19,281 bases of DNA from Loki-b32 sp048941605 (GCA_048941605.1 JBHLNL010000054.1:1-19281), one strand, 5' to 3'. Shown: positions 1-7,422, counted from the stretch's first letter. Program-made: numbers and translations. Notes: generated from the sequence alone by a model not told the origin.

Positions 1-39
1 GATTATTAACGATAATAAAGATCTCATTAATATGTAATA

Positions 40-867
40 ATGAGCATTAGTGAAATATTAGAAATCAATAACCAACAAATAATTAAAAAACAGAAAATTA
101 TTCAAGACCTTAAAGTTTTGAAATACAATCAATGTGTTTTGCACACTGGAGCAAGAAATTTTGATGAAACTTTAGGTGGTGGGTTTTATAAGCGAAAGCA
201 ATATTTGATTTTTGGAGCAAACAAAACTGGTAAAACTCAATTATGTCATCAATTATGTGTTCAGGCTTATGTTCAATTCTCAAGAATAATTGAAAATAAT
301 AAAAATATGAAAAATCAATTCATATTTTATTTTGATACAGAAAATACGTTCCGCCCTGAACGTTTAAAGGAATTAATTATAAATCACAAACTTGAATATA
401 CTAAACTACTTAAAAGTATTTTAGTATCAAAAATCATGAGTAATTCTGCTCTGTTTTTATCGTTACAAGAACTTGAAAGACTTTTACAAAAGAATTATAT
501 TAATGTCCTTATTATCGATACTTTAAATAATCATTATAATTCAGAATTAGCAAATAGAAATATTTCTCCAAATAAAGCCAAAGATAATTTTTTAAAAGTT
601 TTAGATAAAATAAATATGCTTACCAAAAAATATAATCTAATTGCTGTGACAACTGCTCAAGTAATCTCTAACAGAATTCGAGAAACTACAATTCGAGTAC
701 TTCCTGTTGGTAATCAATTATTGAATCAATATTTTTCAGAATATGTATATTTGGATTATAAGGAACAAGATAAAAGATATGTTCACTTAATTAACTCAAT
801 GAGTCTTCCTGAAAAAAGAATACTCTATAAAATAACTTCTTCAGGAATTCAAGATTATAAAATTTAA
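40..867 (+). CDS. RadA/Rad51-family recombinase-like ATPase (RadB-like, no N-terminal HhH domain)
   Basis: A 275-residue RecA-fold ATPase. It has a Walker A motif GANKTGKT (residues 59-66), preceded by the family signature around LGGGF (45-49). A RadA-like strand FDTENTFRPERL (98-109) corresponds to the DTEGTFRPER element of archaeal RadA and eukaryotic Rad51. Walker B is VLIID (156-160), followed by TTAQVISN (204-211), like the TNQV region. The N-terminal helix-hairpin-helix DNA-binding domain of true RadA is missing, so the protein resembles RadB or other Rad51 paralogues, which usually help the main recombinase rather than form filaments alone. The Walker A loop differs from the GEFGSGKT form of RadA. 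The start is ATG with no clear Shine-Dalgarno. The gene converges on mptE, with only 10 bases between the stop codons. Membership of the RecA superfamily is clear; the paralogue group and role in repair are inferred. Confidence 0.85.
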   Translation: MSISEILEINNQQIIKKQKIIQDLKVLKYNQCVLHTGARNFDETLGGGFYKRKQYLIFGANKTGKTQLCHQLCVQAYVQFSRIIENNKNMKNQFIFYFDTENTFRPERLKELIINHKLEYTKLLKSILVSKIMSNSALFLSLQELERLLQKNYINVLIIDTLNNHYNSELANRNISPNKAKDNFLKVLDKINMLTKKYNLIAVTTAQVISNRIRETTIRVLPVGNQLLNQYFSEYVYLDYKEQDKRYVHLINSMSLPEKRILYKITSSGIQDYKI

Positions 868-877
868 TTTCTAGGAA

Positions 878-1705
878 TTAGAAATCTAAAAAATCTTCAA
901 TGGAAAGGTTAATATAATCTTCGAAAATGAAATTAGAATTAACAAAATATATTTTGTTTTTAATCTTATCTTTTAACCATTTAATCAGTTTAAATGCGTA
1001 TTCGAGTTTTTTTAGTTTGATTGGATCGGCTTCTTTATTGCTTTTCATATTTAGTTTTGAATATTTCCCAATAACATTCCCAAAATCCATTCCAATTAGA
1101 AATATTTCTTGTAATGGGAGGACTATATTTTGTAAAAAGAAAAGTATTCGATCTCCATCCGTGAATCCACCTGGATTTATTAATCTCCCCACTGGTTCTA
1201 TTTGAGTTGTTCCTATAGTATTTCTAGATTTCAAAATTTCATCTTTAAAATATTTCAGCTTTTTAATATTATCTCCATGAGCATGAATAATAACAAAACT
1301 TGCATAATTAAATTCATTTTTAGTAATACCATCTAAATCTGTAAAGATTGCATCAATCGGAATTCCTTTTTCTTTTAATAAAACGGAAGCACCGTCTGCA
1401 GTTAAATTAATGAATTTTTTAAAAAAATTTAATTCCTTTTTCTCTAAAATTAGATCAATTGTATTTTCTAATGATGGACCACATCCATATACTAAAAGTT
1501 TTTCTTTTAATTGAATTATTTCTTTAAATGATATTAATATTTCTTCTAAATTCCACTGTTCACCTTTCTTTGAGAATAGTTGTGATAAATAATCACGAGC
1601 ATCATGCTCCTCCTTGTTGTTAAATCTAAAATCCTCTCTAATTTGAAAATACCACACTTTAAAGTTCTTATAGAAATTTATTTTATCCTTTATACTAGAA
1701 TCCAT
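878..1705 (-). CDS. mptE: 6-hydroxymethyl-7,8-dihydropterin pyrophosphokinase, MptE type
   Basis: A 275-residue protein of the DUF115/MptE family. The archaeal enzyme transfers pyrophosphate from ATP to 6-hydroxymethyl-7,8-dihydropterin, a step towards tetrahydromethanopterin or folate-type C1 carriers. The visible motifs run in family order: GCGPSLE (74-80), ADGAS (103-107), TDLDG (122-126), HAHGDN (141-146), GFTDGDR (180-186) and GMDFG (205-209). The acidic residues in TDLDG and TDGD probably bind metal and nucleotide. The start is ATG at 1705, with no Shine-Dalgarno visible just upstream. It is transcribed away from gcvH across a 127-base shared intergenic region. That pairing is suggestive, because glycine cleavage feeds C1 units onto the cofactor this enzyme helps to make. 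Family assignment is firm; whether the end product here is a methanopterin or a folate cannot be seen. Confidence 0.88.
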   Translation of the reverse strand: MDSSIKDKINFYKNFKVWYFQIREDFRFNNKEEHDARDYLSQLFSKKGEQWNLEEILISFKEIIQLKEKLLVYGCGPSLENTIDLILEKKELNFFKKFINLTADGASVLLKEKGIPIDAIFTDLDGITKNEFNYASFVIIHAHGDNIKKLKYFKDEILKSRNTIGTTQIEPVGRLINPGGFTDGDRILFFLQNIVLPLQEIFLIGMDFGNVIGKYSKLNMKSNKEADPIKLKKLEYAFKLIKWLKDKIKNKIYFVNSNFIFEDYINLSIEDFLDF

Positions 1706-1832
1706 TTTTTTTTAAAACTAATTGAAAATCTTAATAATAAAATTTTAAATTATTTTCTTAATTAATAAAAACATACTATTTAATTCAATATTATTATAAT
1801 TCATAAATTAATTAAAAGAGAAATTGATAAAA

Positions 1833-2225
1833 ATGGCTAAATGGTTTACTAAAACACATCAATGGTTTGATGATGGAACAAAAATGGTTGGAATTACCCC
1901 ATATGCCGCAGAACAACTTGGAGAAATAAGTTTTGTTGATGTAGAAGGTCTTGAAGGCGCAACGCTAGAACAAGTAAAAATGGATGGAGATGAGCCTTCA
2001 AGTGATCCAATAGATTGCACAGTTGAGTCAAGTAAGGCAGTAGGAGACATATATTCACCAGTAAGTGGTAGTGTAATTGAAGTTAATTCTGATTTAATGG
2101 ATGAACCAGAAAAAATTAATGAAGATGCATTTAATGCCTGGTTATTTAAAATCGAACCTTCAAACTGGGATGCTGAAAAGGGCAATTTACTAGATGAATC
2201 TGCTTATAATGCATTTGTTGGGTAA
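1833..2225 (+). CDS. gcvH: Glycine cleavage system H protein (lipoyl carrier)
   Basis: A 130-residue lipoyl-domain protein. GcvH carries the aminomethyl group between the P and T proteins of the glycine cleavage system on a lipoyl-lysine arm. The N-terminus (FTKTHQWF, then VGITPYAAEQLGEISFVDV) matches the family closely. The lipoylation site is VESSKAVGDIYSPVSG, with the acceptor Lys68. Serine replaces the usual valine just before that lysine, and there is an acidic insertion of roughly ten residues (about 48-60) before the lipoyl hairpin. An in-frame TTG lies nine bases upstream at 1824, but the ATG at 1833 gives the normal N-terminus and is preferred. No other glycine cleavage gene is nearby. 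Solo GcvH copies are known in archaea and may serve lipoate or sulfur-relay roles; the role here is not shown by the sequence. Confidence 0.92.
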   Translation: MAKWFTKTHQWFDDGTKMVGITPYAAEQLGEISFVDVEGLEGATLEQVKMDGDEPSSDPIDCTVESSKAVGDIYSPVSGSVIEVNSDLMDEPEKINEDAFNAWLFKIEPSNWDAEKGNLLDESAYNAFVG

Positions 2226-2242
2226 GAAATTTATTAATTTTA

Positions 2243-2258
2243 TTTTTCTTTTTTTTTT
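2243..2258 (+). terminator. Oligo-T terminator after gcvH
   Basis: A T-rich stretch (five T, one C, ten T) begins 18 bases after the gcvH stop. Archaeal RNA polymerase terminates at oligo-T tracts without needing a hairpin, so this is a likely transcript end for gcvH. It lies in the 239-base gap before the convergent OSTC-like gene. Confidence 0.6.
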
Positions 2259-2399
2259 ATATTTAGCAGTATTTCCCTGAGAATTATATTTAAATTTTAA
2301 ATGGTTAAGATAAAACACTTTATAGAATTATTATTTATTCTAAAAAATGATCAAAAGGATTGATCAACCTCAGAAAATGCAATTACTAATAATTTAATT

Positions 2400-2460
2400 A
2401 ATCAGATCTAATCATAAATCATTGTTAACTTATTTGATGTAAAGATTAGTAAATCTGATT
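2400..2460. repeat. Imperfect inverted repeat next to the OSTC-like stop codon
   Basis: The left arm AATCAGAT-CTAATC (2400-2413) pairs with the right arm GATTAG-taa-ATCTGATT (2444-2460). This gives two 6-8 bp helices with a three-base bulge and a 30-base loop. It sits between two convergent genes and ends five bases before the OSTC-like stop codon. It may fold at the 3' end of either transcript or bind a protein. The sequence alone does not decide, and in such AT-rich DNA a chance match is possible. Confidence 0.4.
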
Positions 2461-2464
2461 AAAT

Positions 2465-2965
2465 TTAAATCGTACGCATTTTCACAGATATTATATATTG
2501 AAGCAATATAAAGGTAATAACAATCATCAAAACTCCAATTGTTAAAATTGAGATTGCCATCTTTTTATTATATACGTATTTGGAGGCTTGATACAGTAAA
2601 ATAAAACCAGTAGAGCAAAAAATAATCAATACTGATGCGACAATGCCTTCAATTATAAAACTTTCATTAATATCAAGATAGATAAAGACGGGATCGCCTT
2701 GTGCAGTCGCACCTACAGCTGGTGGATCTCGAACTATCAGATAAACAATCCCTGTTTGAAGAACGAATAATATAATTAAAATGGTTATTACGCTTAATGA
2801 TCTTGAAGGCATTGGAAGGGAAACTCTAACACGCCTTAATTTTGGAAAATTAATCTTAGGTTTCCTTAGTTTTTTACCAAAAATCCAGGGTGTTTTGGTT
2901 TTAATTTTTTCTAAAATCGTTTCAGAACCAATAATTTCCTCTTTTGTTGTTGTATCTTTTTGCAT
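2465..2965 (-). CDS. OSTC/OST3-OST6-like oligosaccharyltransferase subunit (membrane protein)
   Basis: A 166-residue protein with a basic cytoplasmic N-terminus (1-55) and three predicted membrane helices (about 57-78, 103-126 and 136-161). Its core follows eukaryotic OSTC (DC2): a first helix ending in TGIVYLIV, then DPPAVG (80-85; EPPSVG in human OSTC), a short polar loop, FIIEGIVAS (103-111; YIMEGLASS in OSTC), then a glycine-phenylalanine (120-121) in helix two, and a C-terminal helix ending in VKMR. The comparison is from memory of the family; the motif order, spacing and topology all agree. OSTC sits in the ER oligosaccharyltransferase and docks it to the Sec61 channel, so this protein may attach to the archaeal AglB/STT3 transferase at the cell membrane. 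It lies 69 bases downstream of pepD on the same strand and may share its transcript. No Shine-Dalgarno is visible. Confidence 0.72.
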   Translation of the reverse strand: MQKDTTTKEEIIGSETILEKIKTKTPWIFGKKLRKPKINFPKLRRVRVSLPMPSRSLSVITILIILFVLQTGIVYLIVRDPPAVGATAQGDPVFIYLDINESFIIEGIVASVLIIFCSTGFILLYQASKYVYNKKMAISILTIGVLMIVITFILLQYIISVKMRTI

Positions 2966-3034
2966 AAACTATAGAATTATTATTAAATTAAATTTATTAA
3001 GTTTTTCAATTCATTTTTGATAAAATCTAATTTT

Positions 3035-4531
3035 CTAACTTAACTTTTTTAGTAAGCTAATTAATAATTTCCAAACCTTTTCAACTGATTTAACTTTTAA
3101 TTTTTCATCTGGCGAATGAGCCCCTTCATTTGTAGGTCCAATTGAAATCATTTCCATGTGAGGAAACTTCTCTTTTAAAAGCCCACACTCCAAACCAGCA
3201 TGAATAGCCTTAATCTTAATATTTTCATTAAAAATTTCTTTATAAGTTTCTTTACAATTTGCTAAAAGTTTAGATTGAAAGTTTGGAATCCATCCGGGAT
3301 AATCAGAATCTTTTTTAATCTTAACTTCTAGACCACTTAATTCTATTAAAGATTTGGTTTGTTCCCAGATTACATATTTAAAATATTTACTTAAACTTCT
3401 TTGGCTTATTTTTATTTCTATATCAATATCTCTTGTAGATATCGTTGCCAAATTAGAAGATGTAAATACTAAACCCTTAATTCTAGGATGCATTGAAATT
3501 GGACCACTAGGCATCAAATAAATTATATTTAATAATTTAGATTGAAGATTACTCTCAAATACTCTATTATTACTATAATCCTCTAATTTTTTAATTGATA
3601 AATTCAAATTAGGCTCAATCCCATCATATAAAGTCTTTATATCATTAAAAGTTAAATTAATGAAATCTAAAATTTCCGAAACTATCTTACCTTCAATATA
3701 AAATATGCCAGTTGCTTCTCTGGGTATTGCATTAGTTCTATTCCCTCCCTCTATTGAACTAATATAAATTGAATATTTTTCTTTTAATTTCCAAAGGATC
3801 TCTCCTAATATTTTTATAGCATTTCCTCTTCCTAAATGAATATCTACTCCAGAATGACCTCCTAATAATCCAGATAGAAAAATTTTTAATGGTAAGAATT
3901 TTTTATTTTCTACATTTAAGCTTATTGTATCTTTCTTTATTTCTATGAAATGAACGAGACCACCAGCACAGCCTATAGTAACAGCATCATCTTCTTCTGA
4001 GTCAAGGTTTATTAGAAAATTCCCTTCTAAAAAATCATTTTCTATTTTAAAAGCACCTCTTAAACCTTGTTCCTCATCAATAGTAAATAATAAATCAAAA
4101 CCCAACTCATCAAAATTTAATTCTTCTTGTTGGATTTTCTTCATTAGAGTTAATATATAACATATACCTACACCATTATCTGCACCTAAAGTTGTTCCTT
4201 CAGCTGTAAGCCATTTTTCATTATCTATCTCTTCAATTTTTAATTTTAATGGATCCTTTGAAAAATCATGAACTACAGACTCATTCTTTTCACATACCAT
4301 ATCCATGTGACACTGTAAAACACATTTTGATTTTTGTGTCATTTTTGCTGGAATCCTTATTAATAGATTCCCTGTAGCATCAATCATACTATCAAAACCC
4401 AATCTCTCTGATTCTTCCTTTATATAAGTCCTAATTTTCTCTTCATGCTCAGAACATCGAGGAATTTTAGAAACTTTTTCAAAAAATTCCCAAAATTCAA
4501 AAAGCTCCCCTAAATCTTTTAAGTTTATCAA
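3035..4531 (-). CDS. pepD: Aminoacyl-histidine dipeptidase (M20 family, PepD)
   Basis: A 498-residue M20 metallopeptidase of the PepD/carnosinase-like type. It cleaves Xaa-His and related dipeptides in the cytoplasm using two metal ions. Visible ligands and motifs: QCHMDMVC with His75 and Asp77; LGADNG with the bridging Asp118; the catalytic glutamate in IDEEQGLRGA (151-160); Asp177 in NLDSEED; and His472 in EGAHSPDE. The dimerisation (lid) domain carries GGHSGVDIH (224-232) and NRTNAIPREA (264-273). IHAGLECGLL (443-452) is typical of PepD. Length matches the family (about 480-500). The start is a TTG whose downstream residues align with the usual PepD N-terminus; no better in-frame start exists. 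A TATA-like stretch (ATATATAT, about 4550-4557) roughly 20-25 bases upstream would fit a leaderless transcript. Confidence 0.93.
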   Translation of the reverse strand: MINLKDLGELFEFWEFFEKVSKIPRCSEHEEKIRTYIKEESERLGFDSMIDATGNLLIRIPAKMTQKSKCVLQCHMDMVCEKNESVVHDFSKDPLKLKIEEIDNEKWLTAEGTTLGADNGVGICYILTLMKKIQQEELNFDELGFDLLFTIDEEQGLRGAFKIENDFLEGNFLINLDSEEDDAVTIGCAGGLVHFIEIKKDTISLNVENKKFLPLKIFLSGLLGGHSGVDIHLGRGNAIKILGEILWKLKEKYSIYISSIEGGNRTNAIPREATGIFYIEGKIVSEILDFINLTFNDIKTLYDGIEPNLNLSIKKLEDYSNNRVFESNLQSKLLNIIYLMPSGPISMHPRIKGLVFTSSNLATISTRDIDIEIKISQRSLSKYFKYVIWEQTKSLIELSGLEVKIKKDSDYPGWIPNFQSKLLANCKETYKEIFNENIKIKAIHAGLECGLLKEKFPHMEMISIGPTNEGAHSPDEKLKVKSVEKVWKLLISLLKKLS

Positions 4532-4578
4532 TATTATCCCATTTAATCAAGATATATATATTAATTCATTTATAATAA

Positions 4579-4588
4579 TTATAAAATA
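4579..4588 (+). promoter_or_regulatory. Possible TATA box for the GATase-like/zinc-finger gene
   Basis: TTATAAAATA lies 40-49 bases before the ATG at 4628. This spacing would place transcription start about 15 bases before the gene, next to a weak GGCGG Shine-Dalgarno-like sequence. It is in the 96-base gap shared with divergent pepD. The surrounding DNA is very AT-rich, so the call is tentative. Confidence 0.3.
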
Positions 4589-4627
4589 ACACTAAATTCC
4601 TTATAACTTTATTTAAAGGCGGATTAA

Positions 4628-5761
4628 ATGAGTTGGAAAGATCTATATTCAGAAGTTAAGAAACGAAAAATGGAAGCATTGAATAAAAAGGATGTTGTTC
4701 AAGCTGTTGAAAAGCATGGAAAGATTTTAGCTGTTAGTGGAAGATATGAAAAACCAAAAAAAGTTATTGAGTATATGTACGCATCCTTAAAGAAAGTAAT
4801 AAAAGAAAAAGAAATTATGAAAGAAGACTTATCTCATTTCGATGTATTACTTATTGGATGCCCTGGTAGTGATATTCCTTACGCTTCTCACCCTAAAGTA
4901 AGAGACTTTGTGATGAATGGGGGGTGGTTAATCACTACTGATTGGGCACTGAAGAGTATTATTGAAAATATTTTTCCTGGATTTATTCGTTGGAACCGAG
5001 CAAAAACTGCTGATGCTGTAGTTGCATGTCAAATTAATGAACCAAATCATCCGTTTTTGGATGGAGTTTTAAGTGAAATCAAACAGAGCAAATGGCAAAA
5101 ACAAACTGCTAAAAATACAAAGAAAAGTGAATTTCGTTGGTGGTTAGAGACACGTTCTTTTCCAATTCAAATTCTAAACCATCAAGCAGTGAGGGTGCTT
5201 ATTAGTTCATGGGAAATTCAAAATAAATGGGGAGAATCTCCTGTATTGGTAGAATTTGATATTGGTAAATTAGGTGGGCGAGTAATTCACATGATTAGTC
5301 ACACTCATCTACAAAAAGGTGGAGCCAAAGGTAAATATGCGTCAGCTTTAATTCTGACTAATATCTTAGATGAAAAAGTGTCTCAAAAAATGGGTATTTC
5401 TAAAACTCCAACATCTCAATATGTTTCTGAGTATCGGACTAATCAAGATTCCCACTATCAGCACTATGCTCAACCTCCTTTAGAAGAACAGTGGATAACA
5501 CCACCTCAACAAACCGAATACTTAACTCCTTCCACAGGGGGAAGTGGGTTAACAGAAACTTCTCAAATTGTTGAAGCAAATATAAATAACTCAGATTTTT
5601 CTTACACTCATAAATGTATTTATTGTGAGCACGATTTTACAGAATATAAAGGTAAAATTTTTCTTTGTCAAGCCTGTAATGCACCATACCATGAAAATTG
5701 TATTAATACCCAAATCAATGAGGGTGTATGTAAAAAATGTGGTAGAATATTATTATGGTGA
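4628..5761 (+). CDS. GATase-like domain fused to a C-terminal RING/PHD-like zinc finger
   Basis: A 377-residue protein in three parts. Residues about 30-250 look like a class I glutamine amidotransferase/ThuA-like alpha-beta fold: ILAVSGRY (33-40), FDVLLIGCPGSDIP (71-84), then VRDFVMNGGWLITTDW (91-106) and the later VIHMISHTHLQKGG. I see no convincing catalytic triad. Residues about 255-325 form a low-complexity Gln/Pro/Thr/Ser/Tyr linker. Residues 330-371 hold eight metal ligands: C330, C333, C347, C350, H355, C358, C368 and C371 (C-x2-C-x13-C-x2-C-x4-H-x2-C-x9-C-x2-C). This is a treble-clef finger resembling prokaryotic RING and PHD fingers. Such fingers often recruit E2 enzymes or other proteins, so a ubiquitin-related or scaffold role is possible but inferred. 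It stands alone between pepD and the ferredoxin gene. The substrate is unknown. Confidence 0.7.
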   Translation: MSWKDLYSEVKKRKMEALNKKDVVQAVEKHGKILAVSGRYEKPKKVIEYMYASLKKVIKEKEIMKEDLSHFDVLLIGCPGSDIPYASHPKVRDFVMNGGWLITTDWALKSIIENIFPGFIRWNRAKTADAVVACQINEPNHPFLDGVLSEIKQSKWQKQTAKNTKKSEFRWWLETRSFPIQILNHQAVRVLISSWEIQNKWGESPVLVEFDIGKLGGRVIHMISHTHLQKGGAKGKYASALILTNILDEKVSQKMGISKTPTSQYVSEYRTNQDSHYQHYAQPPLEEQWITPPQQTEYLTPSTGGSGLTETSQIVEANINNSDFSYTHKCIYCEHDFTEYKGKIFLCQACNAPYHENCINTQINEGVCKKCGRILLW

Positions 5762-5785
5762 AATTACATTAAATTCCTAGTTTAG

Positions 5786-5829
5786 ATTAAGAGATCTTAA
5801 GACTCTTATCAAAGAAATCATAATTTTTT
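5786..5829 (+). terminator. Possible hairpin/oligo-T terminator after the zinc-finger gene
   Basis: ATTAAGAG (5786-5793) and CTCTTATC (5803-5810) share a 6-bp perfect inverted core, TAAGAG/CTCTTA, around a 9-base loop. A run of six T follows at 5824-5829. It lies 25 bases after the stop codon in a convergent intergenic region. The stem is short and AT-rich, so the oligo-T may be the functional part. Confidence 0.35.
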
Positions 5830-5884
5830 ATGCTTAGATTCTTAAAATATTGTTATAATTTAAAAGAAAAATTAATAATAAAAT

Positions 5885-5892
5885 AAAAAAAA
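5885..5892 (-). terminator. Oligo-T terminator after the ferredoxin gene
   Basis: Eight consecutive A on the + strand (eight U in the ferredoxin transcript), flanked by more A, begin 26 bases beyond the ferredoxin stop codon. This fits the oligo-T signal for factor-independent archaeal termination. Confidence 0.5.
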
Positions 5893-5918
5893 GAAAATTG
5901 ATTTAATCGTTCTAAAAA

Positions 5919-6116
5919 TTAGTTCTCTATTATCTCTATTGCCTCTTCAGGACATTGAGTTTCGCAAGCCCTACAACCTACGCAGTCTTCTCTATTTTCT
6001 TCAAGAACGTTTACTTTCCCTCCCTCAGGTTCACCAAAGCATTCAGAAGGGCAAACTTCATAACAAGTGCCACATCCAGAACATGCATCCATATCTAGCT
6101 TTATATCAAATGACAT
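5919..6116 (-). CDS. 2[4Fe-4S] ferredoxin
   Basis: A 65-residue soluble electron carrier. It has two classical cluster motifs: C12-x2-C15-x2-C18-x3-C22-P, and C45-x2-C48-x2-C51-x3-C55-P. Each probably supplies three cysteines to one cubane cluster and one to the other. The protein is acidic, ends in EEAIEIIEN, and has one extra cysteine (C26) between the motifs. Length is typical of clostridial/archaeal-type ferredoxins, which pass low-potential electrons between oxidoreductases such as pyruvate:ferredoxin oxidoreductase and hydrogenases. The start is ATG with a GGTG Shine-Dalgarno-like sequence about 10 bases upstream. No oxidoreductase gene lies beside it, so it is probably a general carrier. 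It is divergent from the beta-propeller gene. Confidence 0.95.
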   Translation of the reverse strand: MSFDIKLDMDACSGCGTCYEVCPSECFGEPEGGKVNVLEENREDCVGCRACETQCPEEAIEIIEN

Positions 6117-6166
6117 TGTTTTTTGACACCAATAGATCTTTTTTCTTAATTCTGAAATTTTAATTA

Positions 6167-6174
6167 TTTTATAA
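6167..6174 (-). promoter_or_regulatory. Possible TATA box for the ferredoxin gene
   Basis: On the - strand this reads TTATAAAA, a good archaeal TATA box. It lies 51-58 bases before the ferredoxin ATG, which would give a leader of about 27 bases holding the GGTG Shine-Dalgarno. It sits in the 181-base divergent gap shared with the propeller gene. Confidence 0.4.
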
Positions 6175-6260
6175 TAATCCTAACTTAGATAATAATATAA
6201 AAAATATAAATTTCGTTTTTATTAAGAAAAGTTATCAAATATTTATTATTTTTAAAATTT

Positions 6261-6269
6261 AAACTATAT
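6261..6269 (+). promoter_or_regulatory. Possible TATA box for the beta-propeller gene
   Basis: AAACTATAT lies 29-37 bases before the TTG start at 6298. This spacing would put transcription start almost at the start codon (leaderless), which fits the absence of a Shine-Dalgarno. Confidence 0.3.
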
Positions 6270-6297
6270 CTTTTAATATCAAATTTATCATTTCACT

Positions 6298-7422
6298 TTG
6301 AAAATTAAAGAACTTTGGAATTTTAAATATAATGAACCAATTCTCGGAATTGAAATAGGTGATATTAATAATAATGGCGAAGTAGAAATCATAGCATATA
6401 CAAAAACTGGAACTTTATTATTCATTTCTCTAAATGGCAAAATATTACATCAAGAAGTAATCGTAAAAGGATCCCCAATTTGGCATTTGAAAATATATGA
6501 TATTAATACTGATGGTAAGAATAAATTGATTTTGGGCGGAATGGATGGTATTTTAAGAATATTTAAATGTAATTTGTCATATAACTTAGAACCAATTTTG
6601 ACCCATAAATTGGGTTCTTCTATTAGTGGAATTCTCATTGAAGATATTAATAATGACAGTTTAGATGAGATAATAGTATTTTCTTTGGATAAAACTCTAA
6701 GAGTATTAAATCCAATAGACGGTAAATTGGTATGGGGACAAATTTTTGAAGATGGTATAGGAGATGCTATTATTTATGCAAATAGCCAAAATTTAGATAA
6801 TAAAGAAATAGCTGCATGTGGAAATGATGGAACCATAAGAATCTTTGAAGGTAGAACTGGTGAGTTACTATGGTTTAAGAAATACTCTGATAAAATACGC
6901 TTTGTAAATTTTACAAATTCAAATAAAGGTTCTTTAATATCATGTGGAGGAGATGATAAGAAATTGCATTTCATAGACATAATTACTCAAAATGAAATTA
7001 AAACCATAGAATTTAATGATTATTTATGGAAGTGTCGATCGTATCCTTCTCCAGTTTTTAATAATAGTATTGTCAGCTCATATTCGTTTTCTTATTTTGA
7101 TAAATCAACAGCAACTCAAAATGCTGAATTTACATCAGAATTGATTTGTTTAAATGAATATCTCAATGTAAAATGGGAATTAATAGGATTGAATATTGAG
7201 TGTCTAGAAGCAAAAGAGTTTGATAATAGAATTCTTATTCTTGCTGGAACTACTAAAGGTAAGCTTTTAATAATTGAGGAAAAATCAGGAAAAATTTTAT
7301 GGAATAAAAATTACATATCTTGTATTAATTCGATTCAAATCCTCTCGGAAAGAAGTGTTCTTTTTAGTTGCCATGATGATGGGAGAATAATATGTCATAA
7401 GATGGAACTTTCCTTTGCTTAA
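6298..7422 (+). CDS. Cytoplasmic beta-propeller protein with FG-GAP/VCBS-like and PQQ/WD-like repeats
   Basis: A 374-residue protein made almost wholly of repeated beta-blades. Three blades carry calcium-loop-like motifs: DINNNG (22-27), DINTDG (68-73) and DINND (116-120), each followed by a strand of the type EIIAYTKTG, KLILGGMDG or EIIVFSLDK. Later blades look like PQQ/WD40 repeats, for example CGNDGTIRIFEGRTGELLW (174-192), then GGDDKKLHF (217-225), and a last LIIEEKSGKILW. No signal peptide or membrane helix is seen, so the protein is probably cytoplasmic, unlike most FG-GAP proteins, and may be a binding scaffold. The start is TTG; there is no Shine-Dalgarno and no upstream in-frame ATG. 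Divergent neighbour: ferredoxin. Specific partners cannot be predicted. Confidence 0.75.
   Translation: MKIKELWNFKYNEPILGIEIGDINNNGEVEIIAYTKTGTLLFISLNGKILHQEVIVKGSPIWHLKIYDINTDGKNKLILGGMDGILRIFKCNLSYNLEPILTHKLGSSISGILIEDINNDSLDEIIVFSLDKTLRVLNPIDGKLVWGQIFEDGIGDAIIYANSQNLDNKEIAACGNDGTIRIFEGRTGELLWFKKYSDKIRFVNFTNSNKGSLISCGGDDKKLHFIDIITQNEIKTIEFNDYLWKCRSYPSPVFNNSIVSSYSFSYFDKSTATQNAEFTSELICLNEYLNVKWELIGLNIECLEAKEFDNRILILAGTTKGKLLIIEEKSGKILWNKNYISCINSIQILSERSVLFSCHDDGRIICHKMELSFA

Noticed and set aside
927..1205. A + strand hydrophobic frame inside mptE
   Set aside because: It runs antisense to conserved MptE motifs and has no ribosome binding site.
5939..6163. A + strand frame across the ferredoxin gene
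   Set aside because: It is a shadow of the ferredoxin coding sequence and has no start signal or recognisable domain.
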